A program made the position numbers and the translations under genes. Positions 41,822 through 50,515 of a stretch of DNA of 64,000 bases are shown piece after piece; the stretch's first letter is position 1; each line of letters begins with the position of its first letter. This DNA is from Actinospica sp035552695 (lineage in GTDB: Bacteria > Actinomycetota > Actinomycetes > Streptomycetales > Catenulisporaceae), in the NCBI RefSeq assembly GCF_035552695.1, contig NZ_DASZKT010000249.1:1-64000 (forward strand), given 5' to 3'. The notes beneath the pieces are model-generated. The model searched no databases. It was not told the origin of the DNA and saw nothing but the letters and a program-made list of their open reading frames with translations.

Positions 41822-42130
41822 TCAGTCGGTGGGCACCTCGAGGTCGGGCTTGGCCAGCTCCTCGACGTTGACGTCCTTGAAGGTGACGACCTTGACGTTC
41901 TTCACGAAGCGCGCCGGCCGGTACATGTCCCACACCCAGGCGTCGGCCATGGTCACCTCGAAGTAGACCTCGCCGTCGCTGGTCTTCGGCTCGAGCTCGA
42001 CCTGGTTGGTGAGATAGAACCGCCGCTCGGTCTCCACCACGTACCGGAACAGGCCGACCACGTCGCGGTACTCCCGGTAGAGCTGCAGCTCCATCTCGGT
42101 CTCGTACTTCTCGAGGTCTTCCGCGCTCAT
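41822..42130 (-). CDS. DUF2469-family conserved actinobacterial protein
   Basis: 102 residues. The sequence SAEDLEKYETEMELQLYREY at the start and FRYVVETERRFYLTNQVEL in the middle are hallmarks of DUF2469, a family restricted to actinobacteria and almost always placed between rnhB and yraN. It is acidic, small and probably cytosolic, with no catalytic motif. The function is unknown. Its ATG directly follows the rnhB stop. Confidence 0.93.
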   Translation of the reverse strand: MSAEDLEKYETEMELQLYREYRDVVGLFRYVVETERRFYLTNQVELEPKTSDGEVYFEVTMADAWVWDMYRPARFVKNVKVVTFKDVNVEELAKPDLEVPTD

Positions 42131-42958
42131 CTACGCGCTCCCCACTTGGGTGTCGGTCAGGTCGAGCAGGTCGCCCTGGGACGGCGGGACGGACGTGTCC
42201 GCGCCGGTGTCCGGCCCGGGCCCGTCGGCTCCATTGTCACCCGGCGCGCGTCCGGGGACGTTCGCGTAGCTCAGCCGGTGCTCCGGGCAGGGACCGAGCC
42301 GGTTCAGCGCCGCCTGGTGCACGGCCGTGGCGTAGCCCTTGTGCATGGCGAAGCCGTAGTCCGGCCAGCTCAGGTGCAGCTCGGCCATCATCCGGTCCCT
42401 GGTCACCTTCGCCAGGATCGAGGCCGCCGCGATGCAGGCCACCAGGCGGTCGCCCTTGACCACGGCCTGGCCGGGCACGGGCAGCGCGGGCACCATGAAG
42501 CCGTCGATCAGCGCCAGCCTGGGCCGCACGCCCGCCAGCGCCGCCACGGCCTCGCGCAGCGCCCGGTAGTTGGCCTCCTGGACCCCGATGCGGTCCACCT
42601 CGGTCGCCGGGACCACGGCCACGGCCCAGGCGGTCGCCCGCGCGGTCACCTCGTCGTACAGCCGGTCGCGCTGACGCTCCGTCAGCAGCTTGGAGTCGTC
42701 GAGGCCGTCCAGGCGCAGCCCGGGCGGCAGCACGGCGGCCCCGGCCACCAGCGGGCCGGCGCACGCGCCGCGCCCGGCCTCGTCCGCGCCCGCCACCGGG
42801 AACACGCCGGCCGCCTCGAGCTCGAGGCCGTACGCGTACAGGTCGCGCCCGTCACCGACACGGGGCGGGCGCGGACCTTCGAACAACGGACTCGGCTCCT
42901 CGGCCGCGGGGCCGGGCCGAGCCCGTCGGGCTGATTGCTTCGGGACTACCGACACCAC
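42131..42958 (-). CDS. rnhB: Ribonuclease HII
   Basis: 275 residues, GTG start. The RNase HII motif AGADEAGRGACAGPLVAGAAVL near 55-76 supplies the first D and E, DDSKLL follows, and the remaining acids lie in LALIDGFMVP and the KVTRDRMMAEL helix. It removes ribonucleotides from DNA. N- and C-terminal extensions (about 45 and 50 residues, low complexity) exceed the usual core length. It follows lepB by 6 bp. Confidence 0.95.
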   Translation of the reverse strand: MVSVVPKQSARRARPGPAAEEPSPLFEGPRPPRVGDGRDLYAYGLELEAAGVFPVAGADEAGRGACAGPLVAGAAVLPPGLRLDGLDDSKLLTERQRDRLYDEVTARATAWAVAVVPATEVDRIGVQEANYRALREAVAALAGVRPRLALIDGFMVPALPVPGQAVVKGDRLVACIAAASILAKVTRDRMMAELHLSWPDYGFAMHKGYATAVHQAALNRLGPCPEHRLSYANVPGRAPGDNGADGPGPDTGADTSVPPSQGDLLDLTDTQVGSA

Positions 42959-42964
42959 CTCAGG

Positions 42965-44008
42965 TTAACCGGTGGTGGCCCGCTTCGCCGCCAGCAGCCT
43001 CCTTCGCTTGCGGCGCTTCAACGCGAGCGGCATCGTGCCGACCAGCGCGGCGCCCGGAATCGCTCCAGGCAGGCCCAGCGCGGAAAGCCCCACCTGCTTG
43101 AACGTGCCCGGAATCGGCAGCGTCTTCCAGTGGCTGATCGGCCAGACGACGATGTCCGCGCGGCCCACCACGTTGCCCACCGGCACCATGCCGCCGAACT
43201 CCTGGTCCTGGTGGTACCGGGAGTCCAGGGAGACGCTGCGGTGGTCGCCCATGACCCACAGGTAGCCCTGCGGCACGGTCACGTCGAAGGGCTTGAGGTA
43301 GCCGGAGTTCGGCTCGTCCCCGGGATACAGGTAGTTCTCGTTCAGCGCCACGCCGTTCACCGTGATCTGGCCCTGCCCGTTGCAGCACACCACGTGGTCG
43401 CCGCCGACGCCGATGACCCGCTTGATCAGGTCGCCGTCGTCCGCGGGCAGCAGGCCCACCCAGGTCAGCGTGCTCTTGAGCCAGTTGCTGCTGGTCGCGG
43501 TGCCCTCGGTCTCCAGCCAGTTGCCCGGGTCCTGGAACACGACGACCTCGCCGCGGGTCGGCGTGCCGCCGAGCCACTGCTCCGCGCGGTTGACCAACAC
43601 CCGGTCGCCCGGCTGCAGGGTGTTCTGCATCGAGCCGGACGGGATGTAGAAGGCCTGCACCAGGAAGGTCTTGATCAGGAACGCCAGGACCAGCGCGAAG
43701 ACCACCAGGAAGGGCAGTTCGACGAGGAACGGGCGCGGCTTCCTCGGGAACAGGAAGCGCCAGACGACGGCGAACGGGAACAGCACCCAGCCGAGCGCGG
43801 ACCCCGGCCTGGCGACTCCGGCGAGCCGCCCGCCGGCCTCCTCGGGCTCCTGCTCCGGCTTGCCGCCCACCGCCTGTCCCGACGGCTCCGGGCCCGCGCC
43901 CGCGGACTCGCTCGGCGTCGCCGCCGCCGGGACGAAGGCCCCGGCATGCGGCTGCTCGTCCGGATCGACGGCCTCAGGCAGGCCTGTCTCCGGTCTCTCG
44001 ACGGTCAT
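42965..44008 (-). CDS. lepB: Type I signal peptidase (first of a tandem pair)
   Basis: 347 residues from ATG 44008 (GAGGGG 7 bases upstream). An 85-residue acidic/proline-rich cytoplasmic N-terminus, one transmembrane segment at about 95-115, then catalytic serine in IPSGSMQNT (S126) and general base lysine in DLIKRVIGVGGD. The GDxxxSxDSR-type box is WVMGDHRSVSLDSRYH. A second hydrophobic segment lies near the C-terminus and ends in RRKRRR. It cleaves Sec and Tat signal peptides at the outer membrane face. It is 10 bp downstream of its paralogue. Confidence 0.93.
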   Translation of the reverse strand: MTVERPETGLPEAVDPDEQPHAGAFVPAAATPSESAGAGPEPSGQAVGGKPEQEPEEAGGRLAGVARPGSALGWVLFPFAVVWRFLFPRKPRPFLVELPFLVVFALVLAFLIKTFLVQAFYIPSGSMQNTLQPGDRVLVNRAEQWLGGTPTRGEVVVFQDPGNWLETEGTATSSNWLKSTLTWVGLLPADDGDLIKRVIGVGGDHVVCCNGQGQITVNGVALNENYLYPGDEPNSGYLKPFDVTVPQGYLWVMGDHRSVSLDSRYHQDQEFGGMVPVGNVVGRADIVVWPISHWKTLPIPGTFKQVGLSALGLPGAIPGAALVGTMPLALKRRKRRRLLAAKRATTG

Positions 44009-44018
44009 CGTGCGCCCC

Positions 44019-44918
44019 TCATCCAGTTCCTCGGCTAGCCTTCCGGTCCTGCCTACCACACGTACGCCGGCGTCTTCGGCGCACCTGTCCCGCCACCCGC
44101 CCGCCGACCAGCCGCAGCGGGAAGGCGCCGAGCAGCGCGGTCGCCGGGAGCGCCCCGGTCGGCAGACTGGAGAGCGCGGTCAGGCCCTCCTGCTGAAAGG
44201 TAGCCGGAACTCCCAGTCCTCCGGCGCGACTTGGCGGCCAAATCAACACGAACGCGTGACCCACCACGTCGCTGATCGGGACCATTCCACCGTATTTGTC
44301 CGTCATGTGGAACCGGGAGTCGGCGGAATCGCCTCGATTGTCTCCCATGACCCAGATGAAGCCGGCCTTCACATGCACGTCGAAGGTGATGGTGGACGGC
44401 GCGGCGCCGGGGAAGATGTAGGAGCTCTCATTCAGTGCGACGCCGTCGACGGTGATCCTGCCCTGCTTGTCACAGCACTTGACCTCGTCTCCGGGGACGC
44501 CGATCGCCCGCTTGATCAGGTCGTGCTCGTCGTCCGAGGGCAGCAGGCCGACGAAGGTGAACACGTCCTTGACGTAGCGCACCGCCACGTTCGAGGTGTC
44601 CGGGGTGACGGTGTCCGGGAGCCAGCCGCCGGGGTCGTTGAACACGACGACCTGGCCGCGCTGCGGCTGCGCGCCGAACCACGGCGAGAACTTGTTCACC
44701 AGCACCCGGTCGCCGGGCATGATCGTGTTCTGCATCGACTGGGAGGGGATGAAGAACGCCTGCACCACGAAGGTCTTGATACCCAGGGCCAGCACGAGGG
44801 CTATCGCCAGCAGCAGCGGCACCTCGCGCCAGAGCTTGATCGGCTTGAGCCGTCGGCGGCGGCCTCCCTTGGGGGCGGGTGCGGGCATCTGCCTGCGCCG
44901 CTGCCCTCTCGCCGCCAC
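44019..44918 (-). CDS. lepB: Type I signal peptidase (second of a tandem pair)
   Basis: 299 residues from GTG 44918 (GGAGG 5 bases upstream). A short basic N-terminus, one transmembrane segment (about 33-52), catalytic serine in IPSQSMQNT (S61), lysine in DLIKRAIGVPGD and box WVMGDNRGDSADSRFH. Compared with its neighbour it has Q for G beside the serine and a different, shorter N-terminus, which suggests divided substrate preference. The C-terminus has a second hydrophobic stretch and a basic tail. Streptomycetes commonly carry several clustered lepB genes here. Confidence 0.93.
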   Translation of the reverse strand: MAARGQRRRQMPAPAPKGGRRRRLKPIKLWREVPLLLAIALVLALGIKTFVVQAFFIPSQSMQNTIMPGDRVLVNKFSPWFGAQPQRGQVVVFNDPGGWLPDTVTPDTSNVAVRYVKDVFTFVGLLPSDDEHDLIKRAIGVPGDEVKCCDKQGRITVDGVALNESSYIFPGAAPSTITFDVHVKAGFIWVMGDNRGDSADSRFHMTDKYGGMVPISDVVGHAFVLIWPPSRAGGLGVPATFQQEGLTALSSLPTGALPATALLGAFPLRLVGGRVAGQVRRRRRRTCGRQDRKASRGTG

Positions 44919-45040
44919 CCGGTCCTCCAGTCACCCGGTCCGCCGATGGGCGACCGTCCGCACGCTGATCCGTCGCGGCAGACTACTACGTCCCCTGATC
45001 GCCGCGCTGCACACCAGGGGCTCGGAATCCGGAGACGCCA

Positions 45041-45080
45041 CCGCCCCCGGACCTTGAACGCTCCAAGGTACCGGGGGCGG
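45041..45080 (-). terminator. Terminator of rplS
   Basis: CCGCCCCCGG plus ACCTTG (45041-45056) pairs with CAAGGT plus CCGGGGGCGG (45064-45080), with one bulged A and a 7-base loop. It lies 24 bases after the rplS stop. Confidence 0.88.
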
Positions 45081-45104
45081 CTGAAGACGGCCGTCGGCTG
45101 GGAA

Positions 45105-45458
45105 CTACCTGTTCCAGTCGACCTTCTCCTTGATCTTCGCCTTCTTGCCGCGCAGGTCGCGCAGGTAGTACAGCTTGGCGCGACGCACGTCACCGCGGGT
45201 GATGACCTCGAGCTTCTCGAAGATCGGCGAGTGCACCGGGAAGGTGCGCTCGACGCCGACGCCGAAGCTGATCTTGCGGACGGTGAAGGTCTCGCGCACG
45301 CCGTCGCCCTGGCGGCGGATGACGACGCCCTTGAACTGCTGGACACGGGAGCGGTTGCCCTCGATGACCTTTACGTGGACGTTCACGGTGTCGCCGGGGC
45401 GGAACGCCGGGAGGTCCGAGCGCAGCGACTTGGCGTCGAGCTCAGCGAGCTTGTTCAT
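45105..45458 (-). CDS. rplS: 50S ribosomal protein L19
   Basis: 117 residues from ATG 45458 (GAGGAG upstream). LRSDLPAFRPGDTVNVHVKV, then RVQQFKGVVIRRQGDGVRETFTVRKISFGVGVERTFPVHSP and the basic RRAKLYYLRDLRGKKAKIKEK end are diagnostic. It sits at the 30S-50S interface. A 131-bp leader separates it from trmD; a strong terminator follows. Confidence 0.98.
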   Translation of the reverse strand: MNKLAELDAKSLRSDLPAFRPGDTVNVHVKVIEGNRSRVQQFKGVVIRRQGDGVRETFTVRKISFGVGVERTFPVHSPIFEKLEVITRGDVRRAKLYYLRDLRGKKAKIKEKVDWNR

Positions 45459-45589
45459 GGTTTTCTCCTCGCACGTGCCACAGGTCACGCACGGCTCAAT
45501 TCTTCGGGGTGACGAGGCTGCCGCACTCCGGACGCGCCCGCTCCCCCTGTGGCAGGGGCAGGCACACGGCTGGGCGGCACGCCGAAAAG

Positions 45590-46378
<789 letters not shown>

Positions 46379-46393
46379 GGATAGAGCCGCCTT

Positions 46394-46942
46394 CTAGAGC
46401 GAGAGCAGGCCCTCGGGCGGGTCGACGACCAGCACGCCGCCCTCCAGGTCGACCTCGGGCACGAACTCGGCGATGAACGGCAGCAGGAACTCGCCGCCGT
46501 CGGGCCGGCGGACGGCGAACAGGTCCTGCGCGGGGCCGTGCACCATCTGGTCCACGACGCCGAGCTCGACGCCGTCCACCGAACGCACCGTCAGGCCCTC
46601 GAGCTGGTGGTCGTAGTACTCGTCCGGGTCGTCGGGCAGCTCGGTCGGATCGACGTCGGCGAGGAGCATCGTGTTGCGCAGCCGCTCGACGGCGGTGCGG
46701 TCCGACGCCCCCTCGAAGGAGAGTACGAGGCGACCGCCCTGCACCCGCCCGGAGCGGACGGTCAGCGGGCCGCGCTCCGGCGGGTCCGTCAGCAGCACGG
46801 CGCCGGGCGCGAACCGCAGCTCCGGGTCGTCGGTGCGGACCTCGATAGTGGCCTCGCCCTTGACCCCGTGCGCCCTGCCGATACGGCCGACGACGAGCCG
46901 CAGGGCTTCCTGCGGCTCGTCGTCTCGTTGCTCAGTGCCCAT
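46394..46942 (-). CDS. rimM: 16S rRNA processing protein RimM
   Basis: 182 residues. The N-terminal RimM domain (LVVGRIGRAHGVKGEATIEV) and C-terminal PRC barrel (LEGLTVRSVDGVELGVVDQM, then FLLPFIAEFVPEVD) are both present. It assists 30S head maturation near S19 and S13. It lies 9 bp after the KH-domain gene. Confidence 0.96.
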   Translation of the reverse strand: MGTEQRDDEPQEALRLVVGRIGRAHGVKGEATIEVRTDDPELRFAPGAVLLTDPPERGPLTVRSGRVQGGRLVLSFEGASDRTAVERLRNTMLLADVDPTELPDDPDEYYDHQLEGLTVRSVDGVELGVVDQMVHGPAQDLFAVRRPDGGEFLLPFIAEFVPEVDLEGGVLVVDPPEGLLSL

Positions 46943-46951
46943 ACTTCAGGC

Positions 46952-47191
46952 TCAACGCAGACCGGGCGCTTCGACGAGGTCGATGCGCACGGCGCGGCCC
47001 CCGAGGGCATGAACGACAGTGCGCAGCGCGTTCGCGGTGCGTCCCTGACGACCGATCACCTTGCCGAGGTCGTCGGGGTGCACGCGCACCTCGAGGATCC
47101 GGCCGCGACGCAGCGTGCGATCGCGGACGGTGACCTCGTCGGGGTGTTCGACGATGCCCTTCACCAGGTGTTCGAGGGCCTCTTCGAGCAT
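46952..47191 (-). CDS. KH-domain RNA-binding protein (KhpA-like)
   Basis: 79 residues. A single KH domain with VRVHPDDLGKVIGRQGRTANALRTVV, including the GxxG loop (GRQG). Genes of this type between rpsP and rimM in Gram-positive bacteria (YlqC/KhpA) bind RNA broadly. It starts 5 bp after rpsP. Confidence 0.94.
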   Translation of the reverse strand: MLEEALEHLVKGIVEHPDEVTVRDRTLRRGRILEVRVHPDDLGKVIGRQGRTANALRTVVHALGGRAVRIDLVEAPGLR

Positions 47192-47196
47192 GGGCC

Positions 47197-47700
47197 TCAG
47201 GCCTCGGCCGGAGCGGCTGCCGGGGTCTCCGCGGTCGCGGCGGACTCCTCGGCCTTGGGCGCCTCGACCTTGGGCGCGTCAGCCTTGGGCGCGTCAGCCT
47301 TGGGCGCCTCGGCCTTCTTGTCGGCCTTCTTCCTCGGCGTCGCGGCCGGCTTCGGCTCGGACTCGGCCTCCTTGGCGGCGGCCTCGAACAGCGCCTTCTT
47401 GTCCGCCTTGGGGGCGGCGACCCTCATCGGCGCCGGGGCGGGCAGGCCCTTGAACTGCTGCCAGTCGCCGGAGACCTTGAAGATGGCCACGACGGCCTCG
47501 GTCGGCTGGGCGCCGACCTTCAGCCAGTGCTGCGCGCGCTCGCTGTCGACCTCGATGAAGGACGGGTCCTCCTTCGGGTGGTACTTGCCGATCTCCTCGA
47601 TCGCGCGACCGTCCCGCTTGGTGCGGGCGTCGGCGACGACGATGCGGTACTGGGGGTTGCGGATCTTGCCCAGGCGCTTCAGCTTGATCTTGACTGCCAC
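47197..47700 (-). CDS. rpsP: 30S ribosomal protein S16 with repetitive C-terminal extension
   Basis: 167 residues, about twice the usual S16 length. The core (1-85) is typical: AVKIKLKRLGKIRNPQYRIVVADAR and EEIGKYHPKEDPSFIEVDSERAQHWL. From about 86 on there is a Lys/Ala/Glu/Pro extension with repeats such as PKADAPKADAPKVEAPK. Actinobacterial S16 often has shorter tails; the repeat unit makes length change by slippage likely. It heads the rpsP-khpA-rimM-trmD operon. Confidence 0.95.
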   Translation of the reverse strand: MAVKIKLKRLGKIRNPQYRIVVADARTKRDGRAIEEIGKYHPKEDPSFIEVDSERAQHWLKVGAQPTEAVVAIFKVSGDWQQFKGLPAPAPMRVAAPKADKKALFEAAAKEAESEPKPAATPRKKADKKAEAPKADAPKADAPKVEAPKAEESAATAETPAAAPAEA

Positions 47701-47835
47701 GGGAGTGGAATCTCCTGAATTCTTCTTCGGGTGGACGGGCGGGAACGGCGCGTGGGGATTGCTCCGCTTCGCCTATCCGAAGGACGCGGCGTCCGGCGGA
47801 GAGAGGGGCCGCCGAGGCCGAGTGCTCAGCGTCCC

Positions 47836-47841
47836 ATTATG
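47836..47841 (-). promoter_or_regulatory. -10 element of the rpsP operon promoter
   Basis: CATAAT on the minus strand, 136 bases upstream of the rpsP start, in the 186-bp gap after ffh. The -35 is not clear. A GGACGC/GCGTCC palindrome (about 47788-47800) lies in the leader. Confidence 0.45.
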
Positions 47842-47886
47842 CCAGAGCCCAACCGCTGCTCCGACCGCGTCGGCGGACGGCAAACC

Positions 47887-49431
47887 TCAGCCCAGCATCT
47901 TCTTGAACTCGTCCGGCAGTTCGAAGTTCTGCGGTACCGCCGGGGCGCCGTTCGCCGCCGCCGCGGCGCGCTCCGCCTTCGCCGCCTCGTCCGCCTTGCG
48001 CTTGGCCGGGTTGCCGGAGCGGGACTTGTTCTTCTGCCGCTGGGCCTGCGCGTTCGCCTTGGCCTTGGCGCTCATCCGGCGGCCGTTGCCGGCGCCGAAG
48101 CCGGGCATCCCGGGCAGTCCGGGGACGCCGCCGCGGCCCATCGACTTCATCATCTTCTGCGCCTCGGCGAAGCGCTCGAGCAGGTTGTTGACCGCCGAGA
48201 CGTGCACGCCGGACCCCTTGGCGATGCGCGCGCGCCGGGAGCCGTTGATGACCTTCGGCTCGCGCCGCTCCTGCGGGGTCATCGAGCGGATGATCGCCTG
48301 GACCCGGTCGATCTCCTTGTCGTCGACCTGGTTGAGCTGCTGCTTCATCTCGCCCATGCCGGGCAGCATGCCCATGATCTTGGAGAGCGATCCCATCTTG
48401 CGGATCTGCTCCATCTGGGCCAGGAAGTCGTCCAGCGTGAAGGTGTCCCCGCCCATCAGCTTGCGGGCCATCTCCTCGGCCTGATCGGCGTCGAAGGCCT
48501 TCTCGGCCTGCTCGATCAGGCTGAGCATGTCGCCCATGCCGAGGATGCGCGAGGCCATCCGGTCCGGGTGGAAGACGTCGAAGTCGTCCAGCTTCTCGCC
48601 GTTGGACGCGAACATCACCTGACGGCCGGTCAGCTGGGCCACGGACAGCGCCGCGCCGCCGCGCGCGTCGCCGTCGAGCTTGGTCAGCACCACGCCGTCG
48701 AAGCCGACGCCGTCCAGGAAGGCCTGCGCGGTGGTGACCGCGTCCTGGCCGATCATCGCGTCGAGGACGAACAGGATCTCCTGCGGGTTGACCGCGTCGC
48801 GGATGTTCGCGGCCTGCCGCATCAGCTCGTCGTCGATGCCCAGCCGGCCGGCGGTGTCGACGACGACCACGTCGTGCGCCTTGGCGCGGGCGAACTCGAT
48901 CGAGTCCTTGGCCACCTTCACCGGGTCGCCGACGCCGTTGCCGGGCTCCGGGGCGTAGACCGGCACGCCCGCGCGCTCGCCGACGACCTGCAGCTGGGTC
49001 ACCGCGTTGGGCCGCTGCAGGTCCGCGGCGACCAGCACCGGGGCGTGCCCGTTGGACTTGAGCCAGCGGCCGAGCTTGCCGGCGAGCGTCGTCTTTCCGG
49101 ATCCCTGCAGGCCGGCCAGCATGATGACGGTCGGCGGCTGCTTCGCGAAGCGCAGCCGGCGGGTCTCGCCCCCGAGGATCTTGACGAGCTCCTCGTTGAC
49201 GATCTTGATGACCTGCTGGGCCGGGTTCAGCGCCTGGGAGACCTCGGCGCCGAGCGCGCGCTCCTTGACCGCCGCGATGAAGGGCCGCACCGCGGCCAGC
49301 GCGACGTCCGCCTCGAGCAGCGCGATCCGGATCTCCCGGCAGGTGGCGTCGATGTCCTCCTCGGAGAGCCGGCCCTTGCCCCGCAGGGATTTGAAGGTCG
49401 CCGCGAGGCGGTCGGAAAGCGTGTCGAACAC
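47887..49431 (-). CDS. ffh: Signal recognition particle protein Ffh (SRP54)
   Basis: 514 residues from GTG 49431. N domain 1-85, GTPase G1 GLQGSGKTTLAGKL near 106, DTAGRLGIDDELM near 187 and TKLDGDARGGAALSV near 244. The methionine-rich M domain (about 300-440) contains the SRP RNA-binding stretch SGVHVSAVNNLLERFAEAQKMM. The last 70 residues are Gly/Met/Ala/Lys-rich. It binds signal sequences as they emerge and docks with FtsY, encoded at 58890. Confidence 0.97.
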   Translation of the reverse strand: MFDTLSDRLAATFKSLRGKGRLSEEDIDATCREIRIALLEADVALAAVRPFIAAVKERALGAEVSQALNPAQQVIKIVNEELVKILGGETRRLRFAKQPPTVIMLAGLQGSGKTTLAGKLGRWLKSNGHAPVLVAADLQRPNAVTQLQVVGERAGVPVYAPEPGNGVGDPVKVAKDSIEFARAKAHDVVVVDTAGRLGIDDELMRQAANIRDAVNPQEILFVLDAMIGQDAVTTAQAFLDGVGFDGVVLTKLDGDARGGAALSVAQLTGRQVMFASNGEKLDDFDVFHPDRMASRILGMGDMLSLIEQAEKAFDADQAEEMARKLMGGDTFTLDDFLAQMEQIRKMGSLSKIMGMLPGMGEMKQQLNQVDDKEIDRVQAIIRSMTPQERREPKVINGSRRARIAKGSGVHVSAVNNLLERFAEAQKMMKSMGRGGVPGLPGMPGFGAGNGRRMSAKAKANAQAQRQKNKSRSGNPAKRKADEAAKAERAAAAANGAPAVPQNFELPDEFKKMLG

Positions 49432-49557
49432 GGCGGCGTCAGTCCTCGGTGAGTGGAGTGGAATGCTGTTCTCCCGTCCAGGGTAGCCGCTGCACGAGTG
49501 ATGTCGGCGGGCTCGCCTATCGTGAGATGCAGTCAACAGGAAGGGTCGGTTCGGCGG

Positions 49558-50439
49558 ATGGCTACCAACCGTTTCCCCGGTTCGTGCAAGACCTGCGGGA
49601 CCCAGGTGCTCGCCGAGGAGGGCGAGCTGCGCAAGGAGCAGGGCGCCTGGGTCGTCTACCACCCGAACTGCCTGCCCGCGCCCGTGCCCGGCTGGCACAC
49701 CGGCGTGCTCGGCTCCTACGACTGCGAGACCACCGGCCGCGACCCGCTGACCGCGCGGCTGGTCTCGGCGGCCTTCGTGACCAGCGACGGGCGGCGGTAC
49801 GACTTCCTGGTGGATCCGGGCGTCCCGATCCCGCCGGAGACCACGGCCGTGCACGGCATCACCGACGAGCAGGTCCGCGAGCACGGCACGGATCCGGCCG
49901 AGGCGCTGGACCGGATCGCCGAACTGCTCGCCGCGCACCTGTCCGCCGGGCTGCCCCTCATCGTGTTCAACGCGCCGTACGACCTGACGCTGCTCGAGGT
50001 GGAGCTCGAGCGGCACGGCCTGCGCCCGCTGGTGGCGCGCGCGGGCCGGATCGAGCCGGTGATCGACCCGCTGGTGATCGACAAGGCGGTGGACCGCTTC
50101 CGCAAGGGCAAGCGGAACCTGGAGTCGCAGTGCGCGCACTACGGCGTGCGGATCGAGGGGGCGCACGACGCGGCGGTGGACGCGATCGCCGCGCTGGAGG
50201 TGGCGAAGGCGCTGGCCGAGCGCTATCCGGAGGTGGGCGAGGCCACCCCGCTGGAACTGCACCGGCAGCAGGAGCAGTGGAAGGCCGCGTCCGAGGAGGA
50301 CTTCGCGGCATACCGGCTGCGCCGCGGCGAGGCCTATGTGGCCGAGCCGGGCTGGCCGGTGCGGCAGCGTCCGGGGGCTGACGAGGCGGCAGTCCCGGGG
50401 TTCGCGGAGATGCCGGACGTGCCCGGCGCGCTGTTCTGA
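49558..50439 (+). CDS. DnaQ-like 3'-5' exonuclease with N-terminal zinc-finger-like motif
   Basis: 293 residues from ATG 49558. The DEDDh exonuclease set is complete: SYDCETTGRDP (D, E) near 57, FNAPYDLTLLE (D) near 140, and AHDAAVDAIAALE (H, D) near 202-215. The N-terminus has CKTC and, 32 residues later, YHPNC, which could hold a metal. The family covers polymerase III epsilon-like proofreaders and RNase T-like nucleases; the substrate is not known. It is divergent from ffh by 126 bp, and a large palindrome lies downstream. Confidence 0.88.
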   Translation: MATNRFPGSCKTCGTQVLAEEGELRKEQGAWVVYHPNCLPAPVPGWHTGVLGSYDCETTGRDPLTARLVSAAFVTSDGRRYDFLVDPGVPIPPETTAVHGITDEQVREHGTDPAEALDRIAELLAAHLSAGLPLIVFNAPYDLTLLEVELERHGLRPLVARAGRIEPVIDPLVIDKAVDRFRKGKRNLESQCAHYGVRIEGAHDAAVDAIAALEVAKALAERYPEVGEATPLELHRQQEQWKAASEEDFAAYRLRRGEAYVAEPGWPVRQRPGADEAAVPGFAEMPDVPGALF

Positions 50440-50453
50440 CTGTTCTGACGCAC

Positions 50454-50497
50454 GGAGCTCCGCATGATGTTCCACGTGGAATATCATGCGGAGTTCC
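50454..50497. terminator. 44-bp near-perfect palindrome, bidirectional terminator with parS-like core
   Basis: Between two convergent genes. Outer arms 50454-50468 and 50483-50497 pair over 15 bp with one G/T position. The core TTCCACGTGGAA (50470-50481) is a perfect 12-bp palindrome. The whole folds on itself without a real loop. The central 16 bases (50468-50483, TGTTCCACGTGGAATA) match the parS consensus TGTTNCACGTGAAACA at all but two positions. Confidence 0.75.
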
Positions 50498-50515
50498 GCA
50501 TAAAGATTCCGAGGA

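Noticed and set aside
47887..50487. Upstream extension of ffh to an 866-codon protein
   Set aside because: The extra residues run antisense through the exonuclease gene; the SRP54 N domain starts at 49431.
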